The notes under the pieces were generated by a model. It saw only the letters and a list, made by a program, of their open reading frames with translations, was not told where the DNA came from and made no database searches. 57,305 nucleotides of DNA from DYGX01 sp035325905 (lineage in GTDB: Bacteria > Chloroflexota > Anaerolineae > Aggregatilineales > Aggregatilineaceae). Location: the NCBI GenBank assembly GCA_035325905.1, contig DAOKYY010000017.1, positions 1-57,305 on the forward strand. Reading direction: 5' to 3'. This document shows, piece by piece, positions 38,996-48,148 of this stretch. Numbering within the stretch: the first letter of the stretch is position 1; each line of letters begins with the position of its first letter. Made by a program: the position numbers and the translations under genes.

Positions 38996-39579
38996 TCCGG
39001 CTTTGTCGCGCGCGCCGCGACCCAGGCGCTCAGGCGCTCGGTCCAGCGCGCGCGGTTGTCCGGTGTAATGTCAAGCACCGGCACAGTCAACGGCAGGCCG
39101 AGCGCATCCCGCGCCAGGTCGATCAGCTCTGGCCGCACGACGACCAGCGCCGCGCCAAACTGTCGCGCGCGGATCATGGGCAGCACCGGCGCCCAGCCCT
39201 CGCCGCGCACCAGCTCCAGCGGCCCTAGCTCGTCCACGATAAACAGGTCCGCGCCCTGCCCGGCCCGCGCGAAGTCCAGCCCGGCGTCCATGCCTTCGGC
39301 GTCGAAAGTGTAGCGCCCGGTGTGGATCGGGCCGCGCGGCTCGGCTGAGACGGTCGCCAGCGGGCGACGCGCGCCGCTGGCCGCGTCCAGCACGTCGATC
39401 CCGACCTTTTCATCGCCGTCAAAGCGCGCCAGCGAGAGCATCCCGCCGACCGACCACCCGGCGCGCCGGGCCGCGTCGCGCACGGCCAGCAGCAGCGTGG
39501 TCTTGCCCGCCCGCCGCGCGCCTGTCACCAGCAAGACGACGCCGCGCGCAACGCCATCCGGCAGGACTATCTCCCGCAT
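38992..39579 (-). CDS. THEP1-type nucleoside-triphosphatase
   Basis: A 195-residue P-loop protein. Walker A is GARRAGKTTL near 20-29 and Walker B LFIVDELGPLEL near 111-122. The GGMLS-like switch after RAGWSVGG and the D-E-x-G-P-x-E signature are typical of THEP1/DUF265 NTPases. Relatives hydrolyse NTPs in vitro; the cell role is unknown. The last bases overlap the convergent holin-like gene. It is transcribed alone. Confidence 0.83.
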   Translation of the reverse strand: MREIVLPDGVARGVVLLVTGARRAGKTTLLLAVRDAARRAGWSVGGMLSLARFDGDEKVGIDVLDAASGARRPLATVSAEPRGPIHTGRYTFDAEGMDAGLDFARAGQGADLFIVDELGPLELVRGEGWAPVLPMIRARQFGAALVVVRPELIDLARDALGLPLTVPVLDITPDNRARWTERLSAWVAARATKPD

Positions 39580-39632
39580 TAGGCCACCTCACCCATCCAA
39601 AAATCCCCCGGCTGTCTCCGCCATCTGCCTCA

Positions 39633-39660
39633 TTCACGCCCCCGCCGCACCAGCTATGAT
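39633..39660 (+). promoter_or_regulatory. Promoter of the two small membrane-protein genes
   Basis: TTCACG (39633-39638), a 16-bp spacer, TATGAT (39655-39660), 59 bp before the start codon. Confidence 0.5.
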
Positions 39661-39719
39661 GGCTTTAACATCGCGGCGAATCTGTCTGCGGCATGCGCGC
39701 GACATGAGAAGGAGAGAGC

Positions 39720-40265
39720 ATGGACACTCGACCTGTACAGCGGCCCCCGGCGCCCGCCAAGAAAGGGTTCGGCCTGGGCAAAGGCACCTTGATTATCGGC
39801 CTCATCATTTTTGTGGCGGCGATGTTCTTCCTGCCCCAGCTGCTGGGCGACGACGAACGGGAGACCGGCAGCGGCTCGATCCGCGATGGCAACGACGTGC
39901 CGGCGGACGCCATCCCGGAAAACGTGCTTGGCGTCGAAATCCGTGACCTGGTCGTCTCGTCCGGCATTGACCAGAACGGCTGCGCGATTGACCGGCAAAC
40001 CTCGTTTGGCGTCGATGACACGGTGTTCATTGTAGCGCAAGACAGCGACGTGCCAGCTGGCTCAACCCTGTTCGTCCGGCTTTACGCCAACGGGCAAGCC
40101 GTCGAAGACTCGCAGGAGCTGACCGCCGACGATGATTACGCCAGAACATGCGTCAACTTCCTGTTCGAGCCGGCTGGGGGGACGAACTTTGAGGCCGGAT
40201 CGTATGAAGCCGAGCTGTTTGTCAATGGCAACCCGCAGGGCACTGTCAGCTTCGAGATCGGCTAG
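39720..40265 (+). CDS. Membrane-anchored extracytoplasmic hypothetical protein
   Basis: A 181-residue protein with a strong ribosome site (AAGGAGAGAG). Residues 1-20 are polar and Gly/Lys-rich. About 22-43 form one membrane helix (TLIIGLIIFVAAMFFLPQLL). The rest is an acidic domain that should be outside, with beta-rich sequence and two Cys (NGCAID, ARTCVNF) that may form a disulfide. The ending (SYEAELFVNGNPQGTVSFEIG, read in parts) resembles immunoglobulin-like or CARDB-like folds. Family unknown. It is followed 12 bp later by another small membrane protein. Confidence 0.75.
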   Translation: MDTRPVQRPPAPAKKGFGLGKGTLIIGLIIFVAAMFFLPQLLGDDERETGSGSIRDGNDVPADAIPENVLGVEIRDLVVSSGIDQNGCAIDRQTSFGVDDTVFIVAQDSDVPAGSTLFVRLYANGQAVEDSQELTADDDYARTCVNFLFEPAGGTNFEAGSYEAELFVNGNPQGTVSFEIG

Positions 40266-40277
40266 GAAGGAGCCGTC

Positions 40278-40643
40278 ATGGACAACATCGGCACGCTGTG
40301 CCTGTTTGGGATTGTGCTCATCGTCGGGCTGTTCATGCTGCCCCGTCTGATGGGCGCCGGCGCGCGCAACGTCCGCCGCGAGCGCCCATACTACAACGAT
40401 CCGGACATCGGCAGCCGGGGGTCGTTCGGCGCGCCGGAAGAGCCGCGCTATGACGCGCCCGAAATCCGCAGCCGGGCCAGCTTTGGGTTCCCGCGCGTGC
40501 CGTTCCGGCGGCGTAGTGGCGGGCTGTTCGGGCAGAGCCTGAGCCGCTCCACCGGCCAGGACGCCAGCCGATCTAGCCCCACCCGGCGCGTAAACAGCCC
40601 GCGTATCCGCAGCCGGGGCAGCTTTGGTCGCAAGCGGAACTGA
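40278..40643 (+). CDS. Small membrane protein with SRGSFG repeats
   Basis: A 121-residue protein preceded by AAGGAG. The N-terminal helix (LCLFGIVLIVGLFMLPRLM) anchors it. The remaining about 95 residues are Arg/Ser-rich, basic and apparently disordered. They contain three spaced copies of a short motif: IGSRGSFG, IRSRASFG and IRSRGSFG (the last near the C-terminus). No family is recognised. With the preceding gene it forms a two-gene operon closed by a strong terminator. Confidence 0.72.
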   Translation: MDNIGTLCLFGIVLIVGLFMLPRLMGAGARNVRRERPYYNDPDIGSRGSFGAPEEPRYDAPEIRSRASFGFPRVPFRRRSGGLFGQSLSRSTGQDASRSSPTRRVNSPRIRSRGSFGRKRN

Positions 40644-40656
40644 CCTAACCCACATC

Positions 40657-40688
40657 CGGCCCCGTGAACACCCTCGCGGGGCCGTTTT
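40657..40688 (+). terminator. Terminator after the SRGSFG protein gene
   Basis: CGGCCCCG (40657-40664) and CGGGGCCG (40677-40684) form a perfect 8-bp stem followed by TTTT. It lies between convergent genes. Confidence 0.85.
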
Positions 40689-40702
40689 CGTTCACGCGCG
40701 GG

Positions 40703-41107
40703 TCAGGCGACCTTAATCACCTTGCGGACGCGCAGCCGGATCACGATCATGTCGAGGTCGCTCCAGGCTGCGACATCCTTCGCCGCCTGCTCCTCGTCCT
40801 CGTAGTGGTAGGTCAGCGCCTTCATCCAGCGCAGCCCTGGGTCTTCCTCGACGGCGAACTCTCCCTTGAGCAGGTAGCCGCCCCCATCGCCAGAATCGCC
40901 GCCGATCGCGATTGCGCCCTTCGGATTGCGCGCGATATGCCCGACCTTGCGCGTGTCCCGCGTGGCGATCACCATCACGTCGTCGCCGTCGAGCTTGAAC
41001 CACACCGGGACGGTGTGCGGGTAGCCCTCTCCATCAATCGTGCTCATGCGCGCCAGCAGCGGCTTCTGCAAGAACGCGCGAACCTCATCACTGAACAACC
41101 CCATCAT
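40703..41107 (-). CDS. PNPOx-fold (flavin/F420-type) family protein
   Basis: A 134-residue split-barrel protein of the pyridoxamine 5'-phosphate oxidase-like superfamily. Visible: LLARMSTIDGEGYPHTVPVWF at the N-terminus (read in parts), VMVIATRDTRKVGHIARNP (cofactor-contact region) and IVIRLRVRKVIKV at the end. Such proteins bind FMN, F420 or haem; the cofactor cannot be told by eye. Two Met codons are adjacent at the start (41107 and 41104). Divergent from the desulfhydrase gene across about 120 bp. Confidence 0.83.
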   Translation of the reverse strand: MMGLFSDEVRAFLQKPLLARMSTIDGEGYPHTVPVWFKLDGDDVMVIATRDTRKVGHIARNPKGAIAIGGDSGDGGGYLLKGEFAVEEDPGLRWMKALTYHYEDEEQAAKDVAAWSDLDMIVIRLRVRKVIKVA

Positions 41108-41153
41108 CTACTCCTGGCGACTGTGCGCCTGTCGTGCCGATTCCGGGGCCGAG

Positions 41154-41159
41154 TATAAT
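41154..41159 (+). promoter_or_regulatory. -10 element before the PLP-enzyme gene
   Basis: A perfect TATAAT, 66 bp before the start. The -35 position is weak. Nearby, GAGTCTCTGC and GAGTCTCCGC form a short direct repeat (41168-41198). Confidence 0.45.
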
Positions 41160-41225
41160 AGCAGACAGAGTCTCTGCACAGCGCGACGAGTCTCCGCGCC
41201 GCACGAAAGGCAGGCGATCCGCGAA

Positions 41226-42257
41226 ATGGCAACTCAACCCGACGCCAGGGCCGCGCTGGACCGGCTGCCGCGCGTCACGCTGGCGCAGCTTCCCACCCCG
41301 GTCGAGCTTCTGCCGAACCTGACGCGGGCGCTGGGCGGTCCGGCGCTGTTCATCAAGCGGGACGACCAGACCGGGCTGGCGACCGGCGGCAACAAGACGC
41401 GCAAGCTCGAATTTCTGGTGGCCGAGGCGCTGGGCGCGGGCGCGGACACGTTAATAACTGCTGGCTCGACGCAGTCCAACCACGCCCGGCAGACGGCAGC
41501 AGCGGCGGCGCGCCGCGGGCTGGCGTGTCACTTAGTGCTCTATGCACCGGATGGGATCGCGCCGCGCGAGATCACCGGCAACCTGCTGATCAACCACCTG
41601 CTCGGCGCGACGATCCACTGGACCGAGGAGCGCGCGCCCTACGCCGCGACCCTGGCGCGCGTCGAGGCGGCGGTGCGCGCTGCCGGCGGGCGGCCTCACT
41701 TGATTCCTTACGGCGGCTCGAATGCGCTGGGCGTCGCCGCCTACGCCTCGGCGTTTCTGGAGCTGGCCGACCAGATGGCAGGCGGGCCGGACCCCGCCGC
41801 GCCGTTTGACGCGGTGGTGTTCGCCACCAGCTCCGGCGGGACGCAGGCCGGGCTGCTGCTCGGCGCGCAGATCGCCGGGCTGGCCGGGGCGACGGCGCTG
41901 CACGGGGTCAGCGTGGACCAGCCGCGCGCCGGGTTCGCGCCGCGCGTCGAGGCTCTGCTGCGCGACGGTGCGGCGCTGCTGGGCGCTGAGGTCCCCGCCG
42001 GGCCGGAGATCATCATCGACGATCGCCATCTGGGCGGGGGGTACGCCGTGGTCGGCGAGCCGGAGCGCGAGGCGATCCACCTGATGGCGCGGCACGAAGG
42101 GATTCTGGTTGATCCGGTCTACACTGGGCGGGCGCTGGCCGGGCTGATCGACGCGATCCGGCGCGGGGAATGGCGGCGCGGCCAGCGGGTGCTGTTCTGG
42201 CACACCGGCGGCGCTGCCGCGCTGTTCGCGTTTGGCGACGCGCTGAATATCGGATAA
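41226..42257 (+). CDS. PLP-dependent D-cysteine desulfhydrase / ACC deaminase family enzyme
   Basis: A 343-residue fold-type II PLP enzyme. The ATG at 41226 follows a purine-rich GAAAGG. Key motifs: LFIKRDDQTGLATGGNKTRKLEFL, with the Lys of GNKTRK that binds PLP; AGSTQSNHARQTAAAAAR, with the catalytic Ser/Asn-His; YGGSNALG; the phosphate loop TSSGGTQAGLL; and DPVYTGRALAGL. This set fits D-cysteine desulfhydrase (DcyD) and ACC deaminase-like proteins. The two activities are hard to separate by sequence; desulfhydrase is more likely. The product would be pyruvate with sulfide and/or ammonia. Stands alone. Confidence 0.88.
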   Translation: MATQPDARAALDRLPRVTLAQLPTPVELLPNLTRALGGPALFIKRDDQTGLATGGNKTRKLEFLVAEALGAGADTLITAGSTQSNHARQTAAAAARRGLACHLVLYAPDGIAPREITGNLLINHLLGATIHWTEERAPYAATLARVEAAVRAAGGRPHLIPYGGSNALGVAAYASAFLELADQMAGGPDPAAPFDAVVFATSSGGTQAGLLLGAQIAGLAGATALHGVSVDQPRAGFAPRVEALLRDGAALLGAEVPAGPEIIIDDRHLGGGYAVVGEPEREAIHLMARHEGILVDPVYTGRALAGLIDAIRRGEWRRGQRVLFWHTGGAAALFAFGDALNIG

Positions 42258-42270
42258 TCGCGGCGGGTTG

Positions 42271-42299
42271 TTGCCTGCCCGATCCTTTTTCTGTAGAAT
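42271..42299 (+). promoter_or_regulatory. Promoter of the PD40/M23 operon
   Basis: TTGCCT (42271-42276), a 17-bp spacer, TAGAAT (42294-42299), 72 bp before the start codon. Confidence 0.65.
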
Positions 42300-42371
42300 C
42301 CGCAGCCGGACCGGGGGCCGCCCGGTCGCGGGCAGGGCGTCTAGAGACTTTACCCAGAGGACTGAAGCACC

Positions 42372-44555
42372 ATGCTTGTTCGCGCGTTCCGTGTCACCGA
42401 CCGGCTGGGGAATGCCCTGCTGCGCCTCGGCGCGTGGGCGGCGCTGGCTGCGGTCGAGCAAGCCGCTCACCTCAAGAACGGGCTGATCGGGCTGGTCGTG
42501 GCCCTCTTTGGCGTGATCGCGGGGGCGCTAGGGCTGGTGGCAGGGACGGCCCGCCGCACGCGGCGCACCGCGCAGCAGGCGTATGAGATCACGCAGACCG
42601 TCACCGGCAGCCGCCGCGACCGTATGGCGCAGCGCGCCGCCGCGGCCGAGCTACGCCCAACGGTGGCCGAGGACCCGCTGCGCGCCCAGAACCGCGCGCT
42701 GAGCGCCTTCGCCGTGCTGCTGCTGGTCGCGCTGCTGGTCGTGGTCGTGTGGCAGACCGGCGGTGAGGACAAGCCTGAGCTGCCGGTCGGGGTGGCGGGC
42801 GCGTGGCCTCAGGCGGGTGAGAACACGCCAATTCCGACGGCGATCTTTCCGACGCCGATCCCGACTGAGACGCCCGTCCCCGACCCGCTGCGCGCTGGCG
42901 GCAGCGTGGTGTATACGCTGCGCACCGGCGGCCAGACCGACCTGTGGGCGCTGCAAGTCGGCGAAACCGAGCCGCTGCGCCTGACCAATCACCCCGCCGA
43001 CGATCGCGACCCGGCGTGGAGTCCCGACGGGACGCGCCTGGCCTTCAGCAGCCGCCGCGACGGCAACTGGGAACTCTATGTGCTGGAATTGGCGACCGGC
43101 GCGCTGACCCGGCTGACGTATACGCCGGGCTTCGAGGGCGCGCCGACGTGGAGTCCTGACGGCGCGTTTATCGCTTACGAGGGCTATAACGCGCAGACGC
43201 AGAACCTCGACATTTACATTATCAGCTCGGACCCGGAGCTTGCCACGCGCGACGGCGCGGTGCAGATGACGACCTCGCCCGCGCCCGACATCGAGCCGGC
43301 GTGGTCCCCGCTGGGCCGCCAGATCGCGTATGTCACCTGGCGCGACGGCAACCAGGAGATCATCGTCTTCGACCTCGACAACCCGAACGCCGACCGCGAG
43401 CAGCAGGCGCTCAATTTGACGCGGACGCCGGACGTCAACGAGACGCACCCGGCCTGGAGCCATGACGGCACGCGCATCGCCTATACCGCGACGGTCAACG
43501 GCGTCGAAGGCGTCTACTACCAGCGGCTGGACCAGCCCGGCGGCGAGCCAGGGCTGATCGGGCGCGGGCGGATGCCCGCCTGGGCGCCGAACGATGCCAG
43601 CGTGCTGTACCTGCTCGACCTCGACCGCCGCACGCAGGTGATCGCCAAGTCACCGGACAGCTTCGGCGCGGCGACCGATGCGACTGTGCTGCCCGGCCCC
43701 GCCGCCGACCCGGACTGGACCGAGGCTGCGCTGCCGGCGGGCTTCGTGCAGAGCGGCGGGCTGCCCGCCAACCCGGCCGTCTCCGACCCGCCCTTCGTGG
43801 AAGACGACCGCCCGCAGACGACCGGGCTGTACGGGCTGGCGCTGCTGAACGGCGTGACCGCGCCGCTGCCGCGCCTGTCCAGCCGGGTGAACGAGTCGTT
43901 CGAGGCGCTGCGCGTCGCCGTGCTGGAACAGGCCGGCTATGACTTCCTCGGCACGCTGGAGGACGCTTTCTGGCCGCAGGGCCGCCCGCCGGAGTCCGGC
44001 GAGCCGCGCGACAACTGGCACTACACGGGTCGCGCGATCGCGATCAACCGCGACCTGATCTACCTGCCCCCGCCCGCGCCGATTGAGGTCGTGCGCGAGG
44101 ATATCGAGGTCAACACCTACTGGCGCGTTTACGTGCGGGTGCCCGAAGAAGCGCAGAACGGCGCGCTTGGCGAGCCGCTGCGCGACCTGCCGTGGGACTT
44201 CACCGCGCGCAGCAGCGGCTCCCCGGAAGACTACGAGCGCGGCGGGCGGCTCAAGGACCGGCCCCCGGCCGGTTACTACGTAGACCTGACCGGGATCGCG
44301 GCAGATTACGGCTGGGAGCGCGTCCCGGCGCAGCGCACCTGGCAGCACAACTTCGGCGCGATCCAGTTCTGGGAGCTGCGCAAAACCGGCGGCCTGAGCT
44401 GGCGCGACGCGATGCTGGAGCTGTACACGCCCGAAGAATTAGAGACTTTCCTGAGCGCCGCGACCAGCATCCCGGCGCCGCCTACCCTGCCCGCCGGCGA
44501 ACCGGCGGCGGAGGCGGCGCGCACCCCGACGCCAATCCCGCCGGACCAGCAGTAG
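42372..44555 (+). CDS. Membrane-anchored PD40 propeller protein
   Basis: A 727-residue protein. Two hydrophobic segments (about 38-60 and 108-127) flank a basic cytoplasmic loop rich in Arg. A TPIPT-type linker follows at about 145-170. About 175-460 is a TolB-like propeller with at least five PD40 blades (DPAWSPDGTRLAFSSRRDGNWE, APTWSPDGAFIAY, EPAWSPLGRQIAYV, HPAWSHDGTRIAY, read in parts). The C-terminal 270 residues form a separate extracytoplasmic domain of unknown type, with a central segment (RLSSRVNESFEALRVAVLEQ) that resembles nothing I can name. The gene is followed 22 bp later by an M23 peptidase gene, so a shared envelope role is likely. No catalytic residues are recognised. Confidence 0.82.
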   Translation: MLVRAFRVTDRLGNALLRLGAWAALAAVEQAAHLKNGLIGLVVALFGVIAGALGLVAGTARRTRRTAQQAYEITQTVTGSRRDRMAQRAAAAELRPTVAEDPLRAQNRALSAFAVLLLVALLVVVVWQTGGEDKPELPVGVAGAWPQAGENTPIPTAIFPTPIPTETPVPDPLRAGGSVVYTLRTGGQTDLWALQVGETEPLRLTNHPADDRDPAWSPDGTRLAFSSRRDGNWELYVLELATGALTRLTYTPGFEGAPTWSPDGAFIAYEGYNAQTQNLDIYIISSDPELATRDGAVQMTTSPAPDIEPAWSPLGRQIAYVTWRDGNQEIIVFDLDNPNADREQQALNLTRTPDVNETHPAWSHDGTRIAYTATVNGVEGVYYQRLDQPGGEPGLIGRGRMPAWAPNDASVLYLLDLDRRTQVIAKSPDSFGAATDATVLPGPAADPDWTEAALPAGFVQSGGLPANPAVSDPPFVEDDRPQTTGLYGLALLNGVTAPLPRLSSRVNESFEALRVAVLEQAGYDFLGTLEDAFWPQGRPPESGEPRDNWHYTGRAIAINRDLIYLPPPAPIEVVREDIEVNTYWRVYVRVPEEAQNGALGEPLRDLPWDFTARSSGSPEDYERGGRLKDRPPAGYYVDLTGIAADYGWERVPAQRTWQHNFGAIQFWELRKTGGLSWRDAMLELYTPEELETFLSAATSIPAPPTLPAGEPAAEAARTPTPIPPDQQ

Positions 44556-44577
44556 CGCGGCGCGCCAGGATACCGTC

Positions 44578-45846
44578 ATGGAACGCAGCCGCAACCTGCA
44601 AGGCATCCTGATCCTGCTCGCGCTGCTCGCGCTGGGCGGGCTGTATCTCTGGCAGAACGTCCAGCCAGGGATCACGGTCTCGGTTCCCGCGCCGACCGCC
44701 ACAACCGGGGACGTTCGCCCGCCGGATTGGGAAGTCGAGCTACGCGCGCAGCTGGCCTCGGCGGCGACGCTGCTGCCGACGGTGGACCCCAACGCGCCGA
44801 CGCTGACCGCGCCCGCGCTGCCGACCAGCGATCCGGCGGCAGGCGCGATTGTGGCGCCGGACGCGGTCGATTTCATCCCCTGGCCGACCCCGACCATCAC
44901 GCCGACGCCCATGCTGCCGACCGCCGCCGGTCCCACGCCCGTCCCCAGCCCGACCGGGCTGCCGGTCGCGTCTAACGCGACGCCGGTCGGCTACCAGCCG
45001 CCGCCCGAAGAAGCGCCGCTGCGCCTGCACGTCAACGACCACTACTGGATGAAGCGCCCGGTCGACGCCAGCGCCAATAGCGAGAGCCTGTTCTATTACC
45101 CCTTCGGCTCGGACGGGCCGCGCAACGAGTGGCGCGTCCATCATGGCGTCGATATGCCGAACCCGATCGGCGAGCAGGTCCACGCCGTCGCGCCCGGCAC
45201 CGTGATCTGGGCGAACAACGGCGCGGAAGCGTTCGCCGGGGCGCAGCAAGGCATCTACCCGGCGTATGGCAACGTCGTGATGATCGAGCACGACATTGGC
45301 TACCGGGGCCAGAAGCTGTGGACGCTTTACGCGCACCTCTCGGCTATTTTGACCGAGGAAGGCGCGCACGTCGAACAGGGCGACACGATCGGCCTGATCG
45401 GCGGCACGGGCGACGTCAGCGGGCCGCATGTCCACCTCGAAGTGCGCCTGGGCGAGAACAACTATTACTCGGTGCTCAACCCCCTGCTGTGGATCGTGCC
45501 GTATGTCGGGCATGGCGTCGTCGCCGGGCGCGCGACGCTTGCCGACGGCGCCCTCGCCGAGGATGTGACCATCACCCTGACGCAGCGCGGGCGCGTCGTC
45601 CAGACCACCACGACGTACATCGCGCCGAAACGCAGCCCGACTCAGCGCAGCGGGTGGGAGGTCAACCCCGACCCGGCGTGGCAGGAAAACTTCGCGCTCG
45701 GCGACGTGCCGGCGGGCGACTACACGATCAGCGTGACGCTGAACGGGCGGCGCTACGCGCAAGACATCACCGTGCGCGCCGGGACGACCAACTTCGTCGA
45801 GCTGGGCGGCGGCGCGGCGGCCACCCCGCAAGCGCCCGGCAGCTAG
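44578..45846 (+). CDS. Membrane-anchored M23 (LytM) family peptidase
   Basis: A 422-residue protein. An N-terminal membrane helix (about 8-25) anchors it. About 35-145 is a Thr/Pro-rich linker (TPTITPTPML and similar). About 165-305 is the M23 domain with the zinc motifs HHGVD (H188xxxD192) and HVH (284-286), plus YAHLS (H253). All metal and catalytic residues are intact, so it is predicted to cleave peptidoglycan cross-bridges. The C-terminal 110 residues look like a carboxypeptidase-regulatory-like beta-sandwich (GRATLADGALAEDVTITL, VPAGDYTISVTL). Second gene of the PD40/M23 pair. Confidence 0.9.
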   Translation: MERSRNLQGILILLALLALGGLYLWQNVQPGITVSVPAPTATTGDVRPPDWEVELRAQLASAATLLPTVDPNAPTLTAPALPTSDPAAGAIVAPDAVDFIPWPTPTITPTPMLPTAAGPTPVPSPTGLPVASNATPVGYQPPPEEAPLRLHVNDHYWMKRPVDASANSESLFYYPFGSDGPRNEWRVHHGVDMPNPIGEQVHAVAPGTVIWANNGAEAFAGAQQGIYPAYGNVVMIEHDIGYRGQKLWTLYAHLSAILTEEGAHVEQGDTIGLIGGTGDVSGPHVHLEVRLGENNYYSVLNPLLWIVPYVGHGVVAGRATLADGALAEDVTITLTQRGRVVQTTTTYIAPKRSPTQRSGWEVNPDPAWQENFALGDVPAGDYTISVTLNGRRYAQDITVRAGTTNFVELGGGAAATPQAPGS

Positions 45847-45903
45847 CGGACCGACGCCTGCCCTACGGCAGCCCCGCTTTCGCGTAAAGCCCGGTCAAAC
45901 CCT

Positions 45904-45932
45904 TTGCGAAGTGGGTATGTATCGGCTACACT
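45904..45932 (+). promoter_or_regulatory. Promoter of the PPC-repeat gene
   Basis: TTGCGA (45904-45909), a 17-bp spacer, TACACT (45927-45932), 95 bp before the start codon. Confidence 0.62.
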
Positions 45933-46026
45933 CGCAGTATGGACGTGCGCGGAGGTCAAGCGACTGACGCCGCAATCAGGAGCGACTATCGGGATGCAGA
46001 TGATGAACACTAGAAGAGGTGTGAGC

Positions 46027-48105
46027 ATGTTCAGGCGCCTGGCGCTGCGCCGGGCCGGGCTGGCGATCCTGGTCTTGACTCTGGCAGCGGGGTTGATCAG
46101 CTCGCCGGTGCTCGCGCAGGACAGCGTCCGCCGCCAGCTTGTGGTGGGCGACGTGGTAACGGGAACCCTCAACTCTGAGACGTTCGTGCAGATGTATTCC
46201 ATTAGCGCGAGCGCGGGCGACACGATCACGATTGACGTGACGACCGAGGTCAGCGACCTGGCTCCCGTCGTGATCGTGACCGATCAGCGCGGCAGCGTCG
46301 TCGCGTCGGATGTCGATCTGAGCAGCCCTACCACGGCCTCGATTGCCGACATCAACATTCCCAACACCGGAACGTACTACATCGCGGTCATGCGCGGCAG
46401 CGGGGCCGAGGGCGAAGCGGGCGGGCAGTTCACGCTGCGCCTGAGCGGCCTTCAGCAGGTCGGCGGCCAGATGGTCACGCTGACCGGCGGCGGGCTGCTG
46501 TTCGAGCTGAGCTGGAACGCCGCCGTCAACCTGAACCTCGAAGTGCGCGACCCGGTCGGCGGGACGGTGCACGCCTTCAGCCCCGGCTCGCCCAGCGGCG
46601 GCACGCTGGACGCCGACGTGAACGGCTCGTGCGACTTGGCGACCGCCGACAACCCGACCGAGACGATCGCGTGGGAGACCGGCGAGGTCCCGGCGGGCAG
46701 CTATGAGATCATTATTTACTATCTCGACACGTGCGACGTGGGCGGGCCGCAGGTCTTCACGATCAGCGCCAGCGCCAACGGCGACGAGGCCGAGACCATC
46801 ACCGGGACGCTGAACCCCGGCCAGGAATACGTCGCGCGCCTTGAGCTGGCTCCCGACGCAGCCTGGGATCTCGTCAACGGCGGGGTGAACGCCGGTCTGA
46901 ATTTCTCGCTGTTCAGCAACCTGCTGGCGCAGGCAGAGTCGCTCGCGGTGGGCAGCACGGTGTCGGGGCTGATCACAAACCAGGCCCCGGCGCAGGCGTT
47001 CGCGTTCGAAGGCACGGCCGGCACGACCGTCGACATCGTGGCGGAGGCGCAGTCCGGCAGCCTGGACACGTCGATCGCGCTGTATAACCCGAACAACACC
47101 GTCGTCGCCACCAACGAAGACGCCAACGAGAACACCACTGACTCGGCGCTGCGCGCGCAGCTGGCAGCCGACGGGACCTACACCGTCATCGTCAGCCGGT
47201 ACGCGCTGGCGATCGGCGGCACCGAGGGCGAGTACACGCTGCGGGTCAGCGAGGTCAGCGGCGCCGCCGCGAACGCGACCCCGGTCGTCGGCGGCGCGGC
47301 GAGCGAGCTTGACCTGCCGCAAGGCTCGATCGAAGTGACCCTCACCTGGAACACGATTGCGGACGTGCAGCTTCTGATCCGTGACCCTAACGGCGAGCCG
47401 ATCTACGACGACAACCCGCAGGCGACCAGCGGCGGGATCCTAGCAGCGGACGGGAACGTCGGCTGCCTGGAGCCGACCACCACCCCGGTATCGTACATCT
47501 ACTGGCCGCCGAACCGGCTCCAGCAGGGCGTGTACGAGATCGAAGTGTGGCACCAGAACGCCTGCGAGGATACCACTCCGGTCACGTTCGACCTGAACGT
47601 GGACGTGCTGGAGCAGACGGTGCTGAACACGCAGCAGTCGATCGCGCCGGACGCCCGCTTCATGATCACGTTCACCGTCGCACCGGATGGCACGGCGACC
47701 GCCGGCCCCGGTGGCTTCTTCAACATGACCAACGCCTCGTCGCTGAACTACCAGAATCGCCTGAGCAGCGCGATCCCGCTTAGCTACGGCTCGTCGGTCT
47801 CCGGCAGCATCACCGAGCAACAGAGGTATGTGCTGTACTCGTTCGAGGCGCAGCAGGGCGACGTGGTGACGATCGCGATGAACGCCACCGGCGGCACGCT
47901 CGACCCGGCGCTCTACTTGATCTCGCCGGACGGCATCCAGGTGACGTACAGCGACGACATCGCGCCAGGCGGCGAGAACCGCAACTCGGCCATCCAGGAG
48001 CAGGCCCTGGCGTTCAGCGGCACGTACTACATCATCGCCACGCACTATGGGCTGCAAGTGGGCGGCACGTTCGGGACGTACACGCTCGACCTCGTGCTGG
48101 AGTAG
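46027..48105 (+). CDS. Exported protein with alternating PPC and DUF2135-like domains
   Basis: A 692-residue secreted protein. The ATG at 46027 is preferred: AGAAGAGG lies 8 nt upstream and the signal peptide (1-31, ending PVLAQ) starts at once. Domain order is A-B-A-B-A. A is a pre-peptidase C-terminal (PPC)-like beta-sandwich at about 38-141, 303-408 and 582-692 (GDVVTGTLNS...YSISASAGDTITIDV pattern). B, at about 148-285 and 430-560, starts LFELSWNAAVNLNLEVRDP or EVTLTWNTIADVQLLIRDP, like DUF2135-type domains, each with a Cys pair. No protease domain is attached, although PPC is normally a peptidase accessory. Probably a surface or matrix protein. Closed by a terminator. Confidence 0.83.
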   Translation: MFRRLALRRAGLAILVLTLAAGLISSPVLAQDSVRRQLVVGDVVTGTLNSETFVQMYSISASAGDTITIDVTTEVSDLAPVVIVTDQRGSVVASDVDLSSPTTASIADINIPNTGTYYIAVMRGSGAEGEAGGQFTLRLSGLQQVGGQMVTLTGGGLLFELSWNAAVNLNLEVRDPVGGTVHAFSPGSPSGGTLDADVNGSCDLATADNPTETIAWETGEVPAGSYEIIIYYLDTCDVGGPQVFTISASANGDEAETITGTLNPGQEYVARLELAPDAAWDLVNGGVNAGLNFSLFSNLLAQAESLAVGSTVSGLITNQAPAQAFAFEGTAGTTVDIVAEAQSGSLDTSIALYNPNNTVVATNEDANENTTDSALRAQLAADGTYTVIVSRYALAIGGTEGEYTLRVSEVSGAAANATPVVGGAASELDLPQGSIEVTLTWNTIADVQLLIRDPNGEPIYDDNPQATSGGILAADGNVGCLEPTTTPVSYIYWPPNRLQQGVYEIEVWHQNACEDTTPVTFDLNVDVLEQTVLNTQQSIAPDARFMITFTVAPDGTATAGPGGFFNMTNASSLNYQNRLSSAIPLSYGSSVSGSITEQQRYVLYSFEAQQGDVVTIAMNATGGTLDPALYLISPDGIQVTYSDDIAPGGENRNSAIQEQALAFSGTYYIIATHYGLQVGGTFGTYTLDLVLE

Positions 48106-48148
48106 CCGCGCGCCTGACCCCGCGAAGGCTCGTTTTCGCAGCATCCAC

